DNA from: Chloroflexota bacterium
GTDB lineage: Bacteria; Chloroflexota; Anaerolineae; Aggregatilineales; Phototrophicaceae
Direction of reading: 5' to 3'
NCBI GenBank assembly: GCA_026706395.1
Contig: JAPOYU010000110.1
Location: forward strand, 1-48,971
Length of the DNA: 48,971 nt
In this document: positions 36,861 to 44,929 of the stretch, piece by piece
Layout: each line of letters starts with the position of its first letter
How positions within the stretch are numbered: the stretch's first letter is position 1
The notes under the pieces: model-generated
Told to the model about the DNA's origin: nothing
The model's input: only the letters and a program-made list of their open reading frames with translations
The model's database searches: none
Made by a program: the position numbers and the translations under genes

Positions 36861-37979
36861 CTACTCAGCGGACAGATCATGCCGCAAGTAACGCGGCAAA
36901 AAACTTGCGGCGTATTCCCGCAAGCAGCCTTCGATGATGGCTTGGCGCATATTGCTCACATGCCGGACGAGAAAGTCGATATTGTGCAAACTAATGAGAT
37001 GATACGCCAGCAGTTCTTTGGCCATGAGCAGGTGACGCAGGTAGGCGCGGGAAAAGCGGCTCGCGTAATTGTCAAGCAGGCTGTCAATTGGCGCTTCATC
37101 AGCGCGGAATCGAGCGTTGCGCAGGTTGACGCGACCGGCGTGAGTAAAGGCGGCGCCATGCCGGGCGAGACGGGTCGGTATCACACAGTCGAAGATGTCG
37201 ACGCCGCGGGCGATCCCTTCGACTAAATCATCAGGCTCGCCTACGCCCATCAGATAGCGTGGCCTGTCGGCAGGCAGGCAAGGCAAGGTCTGATCCAAAG
37301 TCGCGTACATCTCTTGTTTGGTCTCTCCCACCGCCAATCCCCCAATCGCATAACCCTTGAGATCCATATCCGTGACGAAGCGCGCCGAGGCCTCTCTTAG
37401 ATCGGGGAAAATGCCGCCCTGAACGATGCCGAAGAGCGCCTGTTCCTCGTCATCGGAATGCGCGATTCGACAGCGCCGCAGCCAATGGCGCGTTCGCGTG
37501 ATGGCGGCTTCTACCTCTTCGCGGTCATTTGGTGGCGGGCATTGATCGAAGGCCATGATGATATCGGCGCCGAGATTTTGCTGAATCTGCATGGAACGTT
37601 CGGGCGTGAGGCGTTTCTGCCCCCCGTCTATGTGGCTGCGGAAGGTCACGCCGTCGGCATCGATATGGTTGATGTCTGCCAGGCTGAAGACCTGGAAGCC
37701 GCCGGAATCTGTCAGGATCGGCCGGTCCCAGCGCATAAAGTCGTGCAAGCCGCCGAGTTCACGAATCAGTTCATCGCCGGGTCGCAGGAACAGGTGGTAT
37801 GTATTTGCGAGGATCAGTTGGGTATCGAGCTCTTCCAAGTCACGCGGCGGTACCGCTTTGACGCTGCCGGCGGTGCCGACGGGCGCGAATACCGGCGTCG
37901 GAATATCGCCATGAGGAGTATGCAGAATTCCTGCGCGCGCCTTGCCGTCGGTGGCGACAACCTCAAAGTCAAAAGACAT
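36861..37979 (-). CDS. tgt: tRNA-guanine transglycosylase homologue lacking the zinc cysteines
   Basis: Tgt swaps guanine-34 of certain tRNAs for preQ1. The 372-residue protein keeps DSGGFQVFSL (Asp91), AFDQCPP, GIVQGG, GGLAVGE and the nucleophile region DIFDCVIPTR (Asp264). The CxCxxC zinc motif of the family is replaced: the expected positions read L302, N304 and S307 within SLLDNYASR, and one residue is deleted. The later His (LHN, His332) remains. ATG at 37979 with an AGGA site is preferred; the open frame runs on to 38177 without Tgt-like residues. It overlaps neither neighbour and precedes the PstS-like gene. Confidence 0.92.
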   Translation of the reverse strand: MSFDFEVVATDGKARAGILHTPHGDIPTPVFAPVGTAGSVKAVPPRDLEELDTQLILANTYHLFLRPGDELIRELGGLHDFMRWDRPILTDSGGFQVFSLADINHIDADGVTFRSHIDGGQKRLTPERSMQIQQNLGADIIMAFDQCPPPNDREEVEAAITRTRHWLRRCRIAHSDDEEQALFGIVQGGIFPDLREASARFVTDMDLKGYAIGGLAVGETKQEMYATLDQTLPCLPADRPRYLMGVGEPDDLVEGIARGVDIFDCVIPTRLARHGAAFTHAGRVNLRNARFRADEAPIDSLLDNYASRFSRAYLRHLLMAKELLAYHLISLHNIDFLVRHVSNMRQAIIEGCLREYAASFLPRYLRHDLSAE

Positions 37980-38265
37980 AGCGATTCCTGCAATGAAGAG
38001 TTCGAAGCTTGTGTTGGGTGGGACCTGCGATCGTGTCTTTTTGCAAGGTGCCCCTACCGGCTCGTGCCAGGAGGAAAAGTATACTAAGGCCAGTATAACA
38101 CAAGCGGCATGCAGACTTGTATGCAGTAAGTCCGCGGGCCTTGCGCGATCACGGCTGCTTGGATTGGCGAGTATCAAAAGCCGCCCCTATACTTCGTATT
38201 CAGCGGCGCCTCTCGAAATGAGCGACGAGAGAGAGAGCAGTGTATCGCCTGGACGGAGCCAGCCA
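37980..38265. other. Divergent intergenic region between tgt and alr
   Basis: The 286-base gap contains promoter-like sequences on both strands. For alr, TTGGCG (38164-38169) and TATACT (38188-38193) are 18 bases apart. For tgt, two TATACT hexamers lie on the minus strand near 38082-38100, but the spacing to a -35 is short. No gene or repeat was recognised. Confidence 0.4.
38164..38193 (+). promoter_or_regulatory. Promoter of alr
   Basis: TTGGCG at 38164-38169 and TATACT at 38188-38193 are 18 bases apart. A transcript would start about 65 bases before the preferred alr start at 38266. Confidence 0.45.
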
Positions 38266-39408
38266 ATGTTGAGGGAAGCATCAATAGAGCGGCTGTCATC
38301 CGCCTTTCCTAGCTGCGTGGAAATCGATTGCGATGCTTTGGCGGCCAATGCGCGTTGGATCAAGGCGCTGACAGGCAAGGACGTCCAACTGATGGCGGTG
38401 GTAAAAGCGAATGCCTACGGCCACGGCGCTGTGTCGGCGGCGAAGATCGCGCTGCGAAATGGCGCCGACATGCTCGCTGTCGCCAATATCAGTGAAGCGA
38501 TCGAATTGCGTGATGCCGGCATCGACGCGCCGATCCTGCTGCTGGGCATGACGCCGGCTGACTCGATTCAGTTCGCGCTCGCGCTCAATTTGCGCGTTAC
38601 TGTGTATGATGTTGCCCAGGCCAGACAGCTTCAGGCTTGCGCCGCCGGTTCGCTGGAGGGGCTGATTGTGCATGTCAAGGTTGATACGGGCATGGGCCGT
38701 CTCGGTGTGGTGTGCGACGATGCAATGGCTTTGTGCGATTATGTCCGCAGGCAGAGGGACTTGCTGCTCGAAGGACTCTATACGCATTTTTCGACCGCTG
38801 ACGACGACTTGGACTACGCGGCCGAACAGCTTTCGCGGTTCAATAGCGCGCTTGTTAAGTTGCACGGGGAAGGCTTCCGCTTCCGATATGTGCACGCGGC
38901 GAATTCCGCCGCTGTGCTTGCCTGTCGCGGCAGCCGCTTCAATCTTGTGCGGCCTGGCCTCTTGCTATATGGCTTAAATCCGCTGGCGGGGGGGAAGGTC
39001 GCGGCTGGCCTGCGCCCGGCCTTAAGCTGGAAGACCCGCGTTGCCCAAGTCAAAACGCTGCCGGCCGGTTCACCCGTAGGCTATGGCAATGCATATCGAA
39101 CGCGGGGAAGGGAAACGATCGCGGTCCTGCCCGTGGGCTATGCCGATGGCTTGCGCCGATCGCCGCTGACCTGGCGCGAGGTGCTCGTCCATGGTCTGCG
39201 CGCGCCCTTGGTGGGACGTGTCAGCATGGAAAAAGTAACGATAAACGTTTCACATATTCCCGATGTGCGGATGGGCGACGAGGTGGTGCTGCTCGGCAAG
39301 CAGGGTCGAGACGAAATCAGCGCTGACGAGATCGCGGAGTGGATCGGCAGCATCAACTATGAGGTTGTGACGTCGATTGCGCCGCGGGTTCCAAGGACCT
39401 ATTTGTAA
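38266..39408 (+). CDS. alr: Alanine racemase
   Basis: The PLP enzyme interconverts L- and D-alanine for peptidoglycan. The 380-residue protein has AVVKANAYGHG with the PLP lysine (Lys48), VDTGMGRLG, HAANSAA, RPGLLLYG, VGYGNAYRT, VLPVGYADG and GRVSMEKVTINV. The last motif is usually SMDQ, so Asp is Glu here. The open frame starts at 37942; ATG at 38266 is chosen because GGAG lies 7 bases upstream and the length fits the family. An ATG at 38218 is an alternative. Confidence 0.94.
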   Translation: MLREASIERLSSAFPSCVEIDCDALAANARWIKALTGKDVQLMAVVKANAYGHGAVSAAKIALRNGADMLAVANISEAIELRDAGIDAPILLLGMTPADSIQFALALNLRVTVYDVAQARQLQACAAGSLEGLIVHVKVDTGMGRLGVVCDDAMALCDYVRRQRDLLLEGLYTHFSTADDDLDYAAEQLSRFNSALVKLHGEGFRFRYVHAANSAAVLACRGSRFNLVRPGLLLYGLNPLAGGKVAAGLRPALSWKTRVAQVKTLPAGSPVGYGNAYRTRGRETIAVLPVGYADGLRRSPLTWREVLVHGLRAPLVGRVSMEKVTINVSHIPDVRMGDEVVLLGKQGRDEISADEIAEWIGSINYEVVTSIAPRVPRTYL

Positions 39409-39424
39409 TCGCATACAGTGAAGG

Positions 39425-40117
39425 TTAGGCCTGCAGCAGACGTCGCAGGTCTGCGACGATCGTCGCTGGCGGGACGCCGAATTGATAGCGGGTGATCCAG
39501 CTTCCATTTCGGTCCAGCAGGAAGCTGCCAGCGGTGTGATTTACTAGGTAGCCGCCTCGGGTGAGTTCTTCGCCGACTTCGAAAGCCAAGCCGAGAGGGG
39601 CGCCTAGAGCGCGGATGACTTCTTCGCTGCCTGTTAAGGCAATTATCTCGTCATATCCGCGAAAGGAGAAATACTCGCGGAGAACGGCGGGGCTGTCGCG
39701 CGCGCCATCGACGCTGACGAATACGAATTGCACTTCGTCCGCCAGCCGCCCAAGTTGAGACTGTATGCGCTGGAACTCGCTGAGTGTCAAGGGACAGACA
39801 TCGGGACAATGGGTGAAGCCGAAGGTAAGCAGCACGAATTGACCGCGCCAGTCGCTCAGCCCGGCAAGCTCATTGTCGCTGTTGGCAAGCTTGATGTCTG
39901 GAACTGCGATCGGTGGATCGATAGCTATCGTGCCATCGAAGTCAGCAGTAATGTCCTGGATCTGGGCGTTTTCGCTCTTGCCCCGGCTGCTGAAGCGATC
40001 AATCAGCAGAAAGACGGCAAGAGCCGAAATCCCGATGATCAGACCGGCGATTAGACCGTACAGGATGAGATGGCTGAATGGTGGCCTTGTCGTGGAAGTC
40101 GGAAGTTGTTCTCGCAT
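39425..40117 (-). CDS. SCO1/SenC-type copper chaperone or thiol-disulfide protein
   Basis: The 230-residue protein has an N-terminal membrane helix (about 17-40) and an exported thioredoxin fold. GFTHCPDVCPLTLSEF holds the copper-binding Cys104 and Cys108, and the third ligand is the His in YLVNHTAGSFLLDRNG. SCO proteins load CuA of cytochrome oxidase or act as redox proteins. The open frame extends to 40339 through the riboswitch region; ATG at 40117, just before the membrane anchor, is preferred. No oxidase genes are nearby. Confidence 0.92.
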   Translation of the reverse strand: MREQLPTSTTRPPFSHLILYGLIAGLIIGISALAVFLLIDRFSSRGKSENAQIQDITADFDGTIAIDPPIAVPDIKLANSDNELAGLSDWRGQFVLLTFGFTHCPDVCPLTLSEFQRIQSQLGRLADEVQFVFVSVDGARDSPAVLREYFSFRGYDEIIALTGSEEVIRALGAPLGLAFEVGEELTRGGYLVNHTAGSFLLDRNGSWITRYQFGVPPATIVADLRRLLQA

Positions 40118-40219
40118 TGCGCCGCCCAATAGAGCAACCGTACATGATGATATCAAGTTCGAGCCGCCGCATACAGGCGAAAAGCATCGCCCTTGTCCGC
40201 CGAAATCACATCCAAATCG

Positions 40220-40248
40220 TTGCGGGCGACCCACAAACCCGCTACAAT
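40220..40248 (+). promoter_or_regulatory. Promoter of the gcv operon
   Basis: TTGCGG (40220-40225) and TACAAT (40243-40248) are 17 bases apart and lie immediately before the riboswitch. Transcription would start about 40255-40258. Confidence 0.6.
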
Positions 40249-40255
40249 GAATTTG

Positions 40256-40384
40256 TCGCAAGGGGAGAGATTTCGCAAGTGCGCGAAACGCCGAAGGGGC
40301 AAGCGACGAGTAGCCAACTCGCGTGAAACTCTCAGGCAAAAGGACCCTTGGGGCAAGATTCTCTGAAGGTCATACCAACCGACA
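40256..40384 (+). promoter_or_regulatory. Glycine riboswitch (single aptamer with a probable ghost aptamer)
   Basis: The glycine aptamer consensus is present: GGGGAGAG at 40262-40269, an arm (TTTCGC..GCGAAA) at 40271-40288, CGCCGAAGGGGCAA at 40289-40302, a second arm (CGAGT..ACTCG) and AAACTCTCAGGCAAAAGGAC at 40326-40345. The following stretch (about 40353-40384) does not form a second full aptamer and looks like the ghost aptamer of singleton riboswitches. It lies directly upstream of gcvH, the classic target, and should turn the operon on when glycine is plentiful. Confidence 0.93.
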
Positions 40385-40417
40385 GGGCGCATTCTCGGCA
40401 AGAGATGCGCTCGTTTT
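40385..40417 (+). terminator. Intrinsic terminator (attenuator) downstream of the glycine riboswitch
   Basis: The stem is GCGCAT (40387-40392) paired with ATGCGC (40405-40410). It is extended by CTC/GAG after a one-base bulge and by two outer pairs, and followed by GTTTT at 40413-40417. It fits a transcription-attenuation switch controlled by the aptamer, 28 bases before the gcvH start. Confidence 0.75.
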
Positions 40418-40444
40418 GATTAAACCTCTTTTAAGGAGCTACAG

Positions 40445-40837
40445 ATGGGCCAATGGAAAGTACCGGCAGACTTGAAATATTCCGAATCAGACGAGTGGTT
40501 CTCCCTCGATGGCGATCTCGTCACCATCGGCATCACCGACTACGCGCAAGACCAGCTCAACGATATCGTATACGTCGAATTCAGAGACCCCGGCGATAAC
40601 ATCGGTGCTGGTGATTCCTTTGGCGAAGTCGAATCGGTCAAAGCGGCCGCCGAGCTATACAGCGTCGTACCGGGCGAAATCGTCGAAGTCAATACCGCGC
40701 TCGAGGATGAACCGGAGACGGTCAATGCCGATCCCTTCGGCGCCGGCTGGATGGTCAAAATCCGCGCTGCTGATCTGGCCGGCCTCGACGGGCTGATGGA
40801 CGCGGCCGCCTACGACGCCTACTGCGACAGCCGCTGA
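40445..40837 (+). CDS. gcvH: Glycine cleavage system H protein
   Basis: GcvH carries the lipoyl arm that shuttles the aminomethyl group between the P, T and L proteins. The 130-residue protein has the lipoylation motif ESVKAAAELYSVVPGEI with Lys66 as the lipoylated residue. EWFSLDGDLVTIGITDYAQ at the start and GWMVKI near the end are typical. AAGGAG lies 8 bases before the ATG. It is the first gene of the riboswitch-controlled operon; gcvT is not in the cluster. Confidence 0.97.
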   Translation: MGQWKVPADLKYSESDEWFSLDGDLVTIGITDYAQDQLNDIVYVEFRDPGDNIGAGDSFGEVESVKAAAELYSVVPGEIVEVNTALEDEPETVNADPFGAGWMVKIRAADLAGLDGLMDAAAYDAYCDSR

Positions 40838-40886
40838 GCGACTCGCCTTCCACTTCTGCATATCCCAGCGAGAGGCTTCTTCAATC

Positions 40887-42221
40887 GTGAGCTACATACC
40901 GCATACACCCGCCGAAACCGACGCCATGCTGGCGGAGATCGGCGCCCAAGGCATCGACGACTTATTCGAGGCGGTGCCGGCGTCCCACCGATTTCCCGGC
41001 TTGGACCTGCCGCCGCCCATGAGCGAAATGGAGGTCGCCGCCGAGATGCTTGCCATCAGCGAGGCGAACGACCACGGGCAAGACTTCGCCATCTTCCGCG
41101 GCGCCGGCGCCTATCATCATTTCATTCCGTCGGTGGTGAATCACATCCTGCTGCGCGGCGAGTTCTACACGGCTTACACGCCCTATCAGCCGGAGATATC
41201 GCAAGGCACGCTGCAGGCAACCTATGAATACCAGAGCATGATGTGCGCGCTGACGGGCATGGACGCTGCCAATGCCAGCCACTATGATGGCGCAACCAGC
41301 TTGGCCGAAGCGGTCACCGTCGCCCTCGAAGTCGCCCGACTCAGACGCCGCAAGGTCATACTCAGCCACGCCATCCACCCGCAATACCGCGAAGTCGTCC
41401 GGGCATACCACCAAGGGCGCGACATACGGATCATCGGCGATCGCGGCCGCGGCGAAATCGTCGACCTGCTGGAGATGCTCGATGACAACACGGCGATGCT
41501 TGCGCTGCAGTATCCCAACTTCTTCGGCCAGATCGACGACCTGTCGACGGTCGCCGAGGCGGTGCATGCTGCTGGCGCGCTGCTAGTCGTCGTCGCCAAC
41601 CCGATGGCGCTTTCCTTATTCAAGAGTCCAGGCGAACTGGGCGCCGATATCGTCGTCGGCGAGGGCCAGCCAATGGGCGTGCCGCTCGGCTTTGGCGGAC
41701 CCTACCTGGGCTATTTCGCCATTCGTCAGAAATATGTGCGGCGTATCGCCGGGCGCATCATAGGCGAGACTCGCGATGCCGATGGCAAGCGCGCTTTCGT
41801 TATGACACTGCGCCCGCGCGAGCAGGATATCAAGCGAGAGCGCGCCAGCAGCAACATCTGCACCAATCAGGGCTTGATGGCGTTGGCCGCCGCGATATAC
41901 ATGGCGCTGATGGGCAAGAACGGCTTGCGCCAGGTGGGCGAACTAAATTACCACAAGGCGCATTACGCCGCGGAACAGATCAATCGCCTGGAGGGCTACA
42001 GCGTCGATATGAGCAAGCCCTTCTTCAACGAGTTCCTTGTTGCTTGCCCGCGACCGGTCGCCGAAATCAACGACGCTCTGCTCGAAGAAGGCATCATCGG
42101 CGGCTATGACCTGGGCCCGCATTATTTCCACTTGGAAGATCATATGCTGCTCTGTGTAACCGAGACGAACGGGGTAGACGAAATCGACCGGCTGGCTGAA
42201 GTTTTGGGAGGGCTTAGCTGA
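40887..42221 (+). CDS. gcvPA: Glycine dehydrogenase (decarboxylating) subunit 1
   Basis: This is the N-terminal half of a split P-protein, which decarboxylates glycine with PLP and loads the aminomethyl group on GcvH. The 444-residue protein has YIPHTPAETDAMLAEIG, AYHHFIPSVVNHIL, YTPYQPEISQGTLQ, ANASHYDGATS and a GFGGPYLGYFA stretch. The start is GTG at 40887, 49 bases after gcvH. The stop overlaps the gcvPB ATG by one base, so both subunits are made together. Confidence 0.97.
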   Translation: MSYIPHTPAETDAMLAEIGAQGIDDLFEAVPASHRFPGLDLPPPMSEMEVAAEMLAISEANDHGQDFAIFRGAGAYHHFIPSVVNHILLRGEFYTAYTPYQPEISQGTLQATYEYQSMMCALTGMDAANASHYDGATSLAEAVTVALEVARLRRRKVILSHAIHPQYREVVRAYHQGRDIRIIGDRGRGEIVDLLEMLDDNTAMLALQYPNFFGQIDDLSTVAEAVHAAGALLVVVANPMALSLFKSPGELGADIVVGEGQPMGVPLGFGGPYLGYFAIRQKYVRRIAGRIIGETRDADGKRAFVMTLRPREQDIKRERASSNICTNQGLMALAAAIYMALMGKNGLRQVGELNYHKAHYAAEQINRLEGYSVDMSKPFFNEFLVACPRPVAEINDALLEEGIIGGYDLGPHYFHLEDHMLLCVTETNGVDEIDRLAEVLGGLS

Positions 42222-43849
42222 TGAAAGCTCCGGTATCTACGCAGTCTCTTCAACCACTGATATACGATATCGGCGCGCCGGGACGCAGTGGCGTCAACCT
42301 GCCCGAATGCGATGTGCCGCGGGCGCAACTGCCGATAGAACTGATGCGCGACGATCTGCCGCTGCCGGAAGTCGGTGAGGTGCAGGTGGTGCGGCACTTT
42401 GTCAAGCTGAGCCAACTCAATTATTCCATCGACCAAGGGCTGTATCCGCTGGGCTCCTGCACGATGAAATACAACCCCAAGCTCAACGAAGACGCGGCGC
42501 GCCTGCCCGGCTTCGCCCAGCTTCACCCGCTGACAGACGAGTCGGGCGCGCAGGGGGCGCTTTTCTTGATGCACGAGCTGCAGCGGTGGCTGGGCGAAAT
42601 CAGCGGCTTCGCGGCGGTCAGCCTGACGCCGGCAGCCGGCGCCCAGGGCGAATTCGCCGGCATCCTGATGATCCGGCAGTACCACATCGACCGTGGAGAG
42701 GGCCAGCGCGATATCATCCTCGTGCCGAACAGCGCCCACGGGACGAATCCGGCGACGGTGACGATGGCCGGCATGGAAGTGCGCGAGCTACCCGCTGATG
42801 CCCGGGGCAACGTCGATACAAGCGCGCTTCACGTTGCCTGCGAGGGCGAATTGCGCGATCGCATCGCCGGAATGATGATCACCGTGCCCAGCACCCTCGG
42901 ACTGTTCGAGTCGACCATCCTCGAGGTCATCGACACTGTGCATGACGCCGGTGGATTGATGTACATGGACGGCGCCAATATGAACGCGCTGATGGGCGTG
43001 GTCAAGCCGGGCGAGCTCGGCTTCGATGTGATGCATTACAACCTGCACAAGACCTTCTCCACCCCTCACGGCGGCGGCGGGCCGGGCAGCGGCGCGGTCG
43101 GCGTCAACAACAAGCTGGCGCCCTATCTGCCGGGACCGATCGTCGACATTGTTGAGGACGGAGGGCCAAGCCCTCCATCCTCCTCCCGGCTCGAAGCATC
43201 AGGGAGGGTGAGCGCATCACGCGAATCGCCGATGTCGGCGGAATACGCGCGGTTGGAAAAGTCCCCCTCCATTGCGATGGGGGGGGATTTAGGGGGGGGT
43301 GTAGCCCCGCTCTACGGCTTCGTGATGCCGGAGAAGAGCATCGGGCGCATGAAAGCCTTTCACGGCAACTTCGGCATGCACCTCCGCGCCTATGCCTACA
43401 TCCGCGTCTATGGCGACAGCGGCATCCGCGATGTGACGCGCTACGCCGTGCTCAACGCCAACTACTTGCGCGCCAGGCTGATGCGCACATACCACGTGCC
43501 TTATCCGCGCTATTGCGGTCACGAATTCGTGCTCGAGGGGCATATCGACGGCGTCGACGAGGTGCACGCGCTGGACATATCGAAGCGGCTGATGGATTAC
43601 GGCTTCCACCCGCCGACAAATTATTTCCCGCTGATCGTGCCCGAAGCGCTGCTGATCGAGCCGACCGAGACCGAAGTCAAAGACGATCTCGATGCCTTTG
43701 TCGAAGCGATGGAACAGATCGCCGAGGAAGCGCGCACGGAGCCGGAAACGCTGCTCAGTGCGCCGCACACCGCGCCCGTCCGCCGCTTGGATGAGGTGCG
43801 TGCGGCGAAGGAACTGGTGCTTTGCTGCGCGCCGGCTTTGCCGCGCTAA
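42221..43849 (+). CDS. gcvPB: Glycine dehydrogenase (decarboxylating) subunit 2 with an in-frame repeat insertion
   Basis: This is the catalytic half of the split P-protein, with the PLP lysine in NLHKTFSTPHGGGGPGSG. The family usually has about 480-500 residues; this one has 542. The extra length is one block of about 50 residues (about 314-363) between PGPIVDIVEDG and YGFVMPEKSIGRM, where relatives have only a short loop. The insert (43160-43311) is built from G/C-rich palindromes, has no stop codon and keeps the frame. The flanks, including GNFGMHLRAYAYI and PTNYFPLIVPEALLIEPTE in parts, are intact, so the enzyme is probably functional. Confidence 0.95.
   Translation: MKAPVSTQSLQPLIYDIGAPGRSGVNLPECDVPRAQLPIELMRDDLPLPEVGEVQVVRHFVKLSQLNYSIDQGLYPLGSCTMKYNPKLNEDAARLPGFAQLHPLTDESGAQGALFLMHELQRWLGEISGFAAVSLTPAAGAQGEFAGILMIRQYHIDRGEGQRDIILVPNSAHGTNPATVTMAGMEVRELPADARGNVDTSALHVACEGELRDRIAGMMITVPSTLGLFESTILEVIDTVHDAGGLMYMDGANMNALMGVVKPGELGFDVMHYNLHKTFSTPHGGGGPGSGAVGVNNKLAPYLPGPIVDIVEDGGPSPPSSSRLEASGRVSASRESPMSAEYARLEKSPSIAMGGDLGGGVAPLYGFVMPEKSIGRMKAFHGNFGMHLRAYAYIRVYGDSGIRDVTRYAVLNANYLRARLMRTYHVPYPRYCGHEFVLEGHIDGVDEVHALDISKRLMDYGFHPPTNYFPLIVPEALLIEPTETEVKDDLDAFVEAMEQIAEEARTEPETLLSAPHTAPVRRLDEVRAAKELVLCCAPALPR
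43160..43311. repeat. Palindromic repeat element inserted in gcvPB
   Basis: Three hairpins follow each other. GGAGGG-CCAAG-CCCTCC is perfect (43160-43176). CCTCCC (43182-43187) pairs with GGGAGG (43202-43207). CCCCCTCCAT-TGCG-ATGGGGGGGG (43263-43286) has one mismatch and is followed by GATTTAGGGGGGGGT. The last unit resembles the tccccctc..gcgatggggg..tttaggggg class of dispersed repeats found between genes in many environmental bacteria. Here it lies inside an ORF. I saw no target-site duplication or transposase. Confidence 0.75.
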
Positions 43850-43944
43850 ATTGTGGGCGCCCCATCGCGTCGCACCTATACGATTTGTAGGCATCGGCGT
43901 ATCATCGGCGCTCAACTGGCTCCGCAGACGATTTGAGCTGACGC

Positions 43945-44868
43945 GTGCTCGAACTGTTCCAAATCTTCATTGACAACATGATTCCGGTGCTGGCGATCGC
44001 CGGCGTCGGCTTCTATTTGCGGCGCCGCTTCGATACCAACCCGGCGATGATTTCGCGCATGATGTTCCACGTTTTTTCGCCGGCGCTGGCATTCAACGCG
44101 CTGTACACGCGAGACATCAGCGGCGGCGATTTTCTGCGTGTCTATTTCGCTACCCTTGCGCTTCTTGCTGCGATCTTAGCGTTCTCCCTTGTTTTTTTCC
44201 GCTGGCAGAATATCAAATCGGGGGAACGCGCCACTACTCTGGTCTCTACTTTCGTCTTTAATGGGGCCAATTTCGGCATTTCGATTGTCAGTTTTGCCTT
44301 TGGCGCCGAAGCGCTGACTTATGCGGTGATCATTTACATCGCCGGTTCCACTGTGGCTTGGACGCTGGGTCCCTACGTTTCCTCGAGCGGCAAGGCGTCG
44401 ATGCTGAAATCATTTCAGAGCGTTCTGCGTACACCGGTTGTCTACGCGCTTGTCGTGGCCTTTTCGCTAAAGGCGGCCGGCATAGTGGAATTGCCGCCGG
44501 CGCTTAGCCGCACGTCACAACTGCTTGCTGATGCGTCGATACCATTGATGCTTGTGCTGCTGGGTCTGCAATTGGGTGGATTCCGCAAGCCCGATCGCTG
44601 GCGACTCCTGTTATCTGGCACAGTGATACGTCTGCTGTTAGCGCCGCTAATCGGAGTCGCCGTCGCATCGCTGTTCAGCCTGGATGGCGCCGCGCGCTTA
44701 GCTTTCATTCTGCAAGCGGGTATGCCCACCGCCGTGCTGACGATCATACTCGCCTACGAGTTCGATACCGATAAGGACCTGGCTCTCAGTCTGATTATGA
44801 CGACGACCTTGATCAGCCCGTTTACGCTGTCTGTGATCATCTATTTGCTTCAGAATGGCATCGTCTAG
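43945..44868 (+). CDS. AEC-family transporter (auxin efflux carrier-like)
   Basis: The 307-residue protein has about ten membrane helices. It opens with FIDNMIPVLAIAGVGFYLRR, the usual first helix, and has FVFNGANFGISIVSFAFG (a conserved N-x-G-N-x-G-type region), LLGLQLGG and a C-terminal AGMPTAVLTIILAYEFDTD stretch typical of bacterial AEC carriers. Members export or import organic acids such as malonate or malate. The start is GTG at 43945, 95 bases after gcvPB, so it may belong to the gcv unit, but no link to glycine is evident. Confidence 0.87.
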   Translation: MLELFQIFIDNMIPVLAIAGVGFYLRRRFDTNPAMISRMMFHVFSPALAFNALYTRDISGGDFLRVYFATLALLAAILAFSLVFFRWQNIKSGERATTLVSTFVFNGANFGISIVSFAFGAEALTYAVIIYIAGSTVAWTLGPYVSSSGKASMLKSFQSVLRTPVVYALVVAFSLKAAGIVELPPALSRTSQLLADASIPLMLVLLGLQLGGFRKPDRWRLLLSGTVIRLLLAPLIGVAVASLFSLDGAARLAFILQAGMPTAVLTIILAYEFDTDKDLALSLIMTTTLISPFTLSVIIYLLQNGIV

Positions 44869-44929
44869 ATCACAACCGGAGCACTCGCGCCGCCTGTGAC
44901 TCCGCGCCATGACATTCGAAGTCGAACGT

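Noticed and set aside
37942..38265. N-terminal extension of the alanine racemase frame
   Set aside because: The extra 108 residues are low in family features and overlap the tgt start; a good ribosome binding site marks the ATG at 38266.
40118..40339. N-terminal extension of the SCO1 frame
   Set aside because: It runs antisense through the promoter and riboswitch and would put 74 polar residues before the membrane anchor.
43156..43311. gcvPB insertion as an intein or a group II intron
   Set aside because: It is only about 150 bases, with no splicing motifs, Cys/Ser junctions or intron structure; palindromic repeat DNA explains it better.
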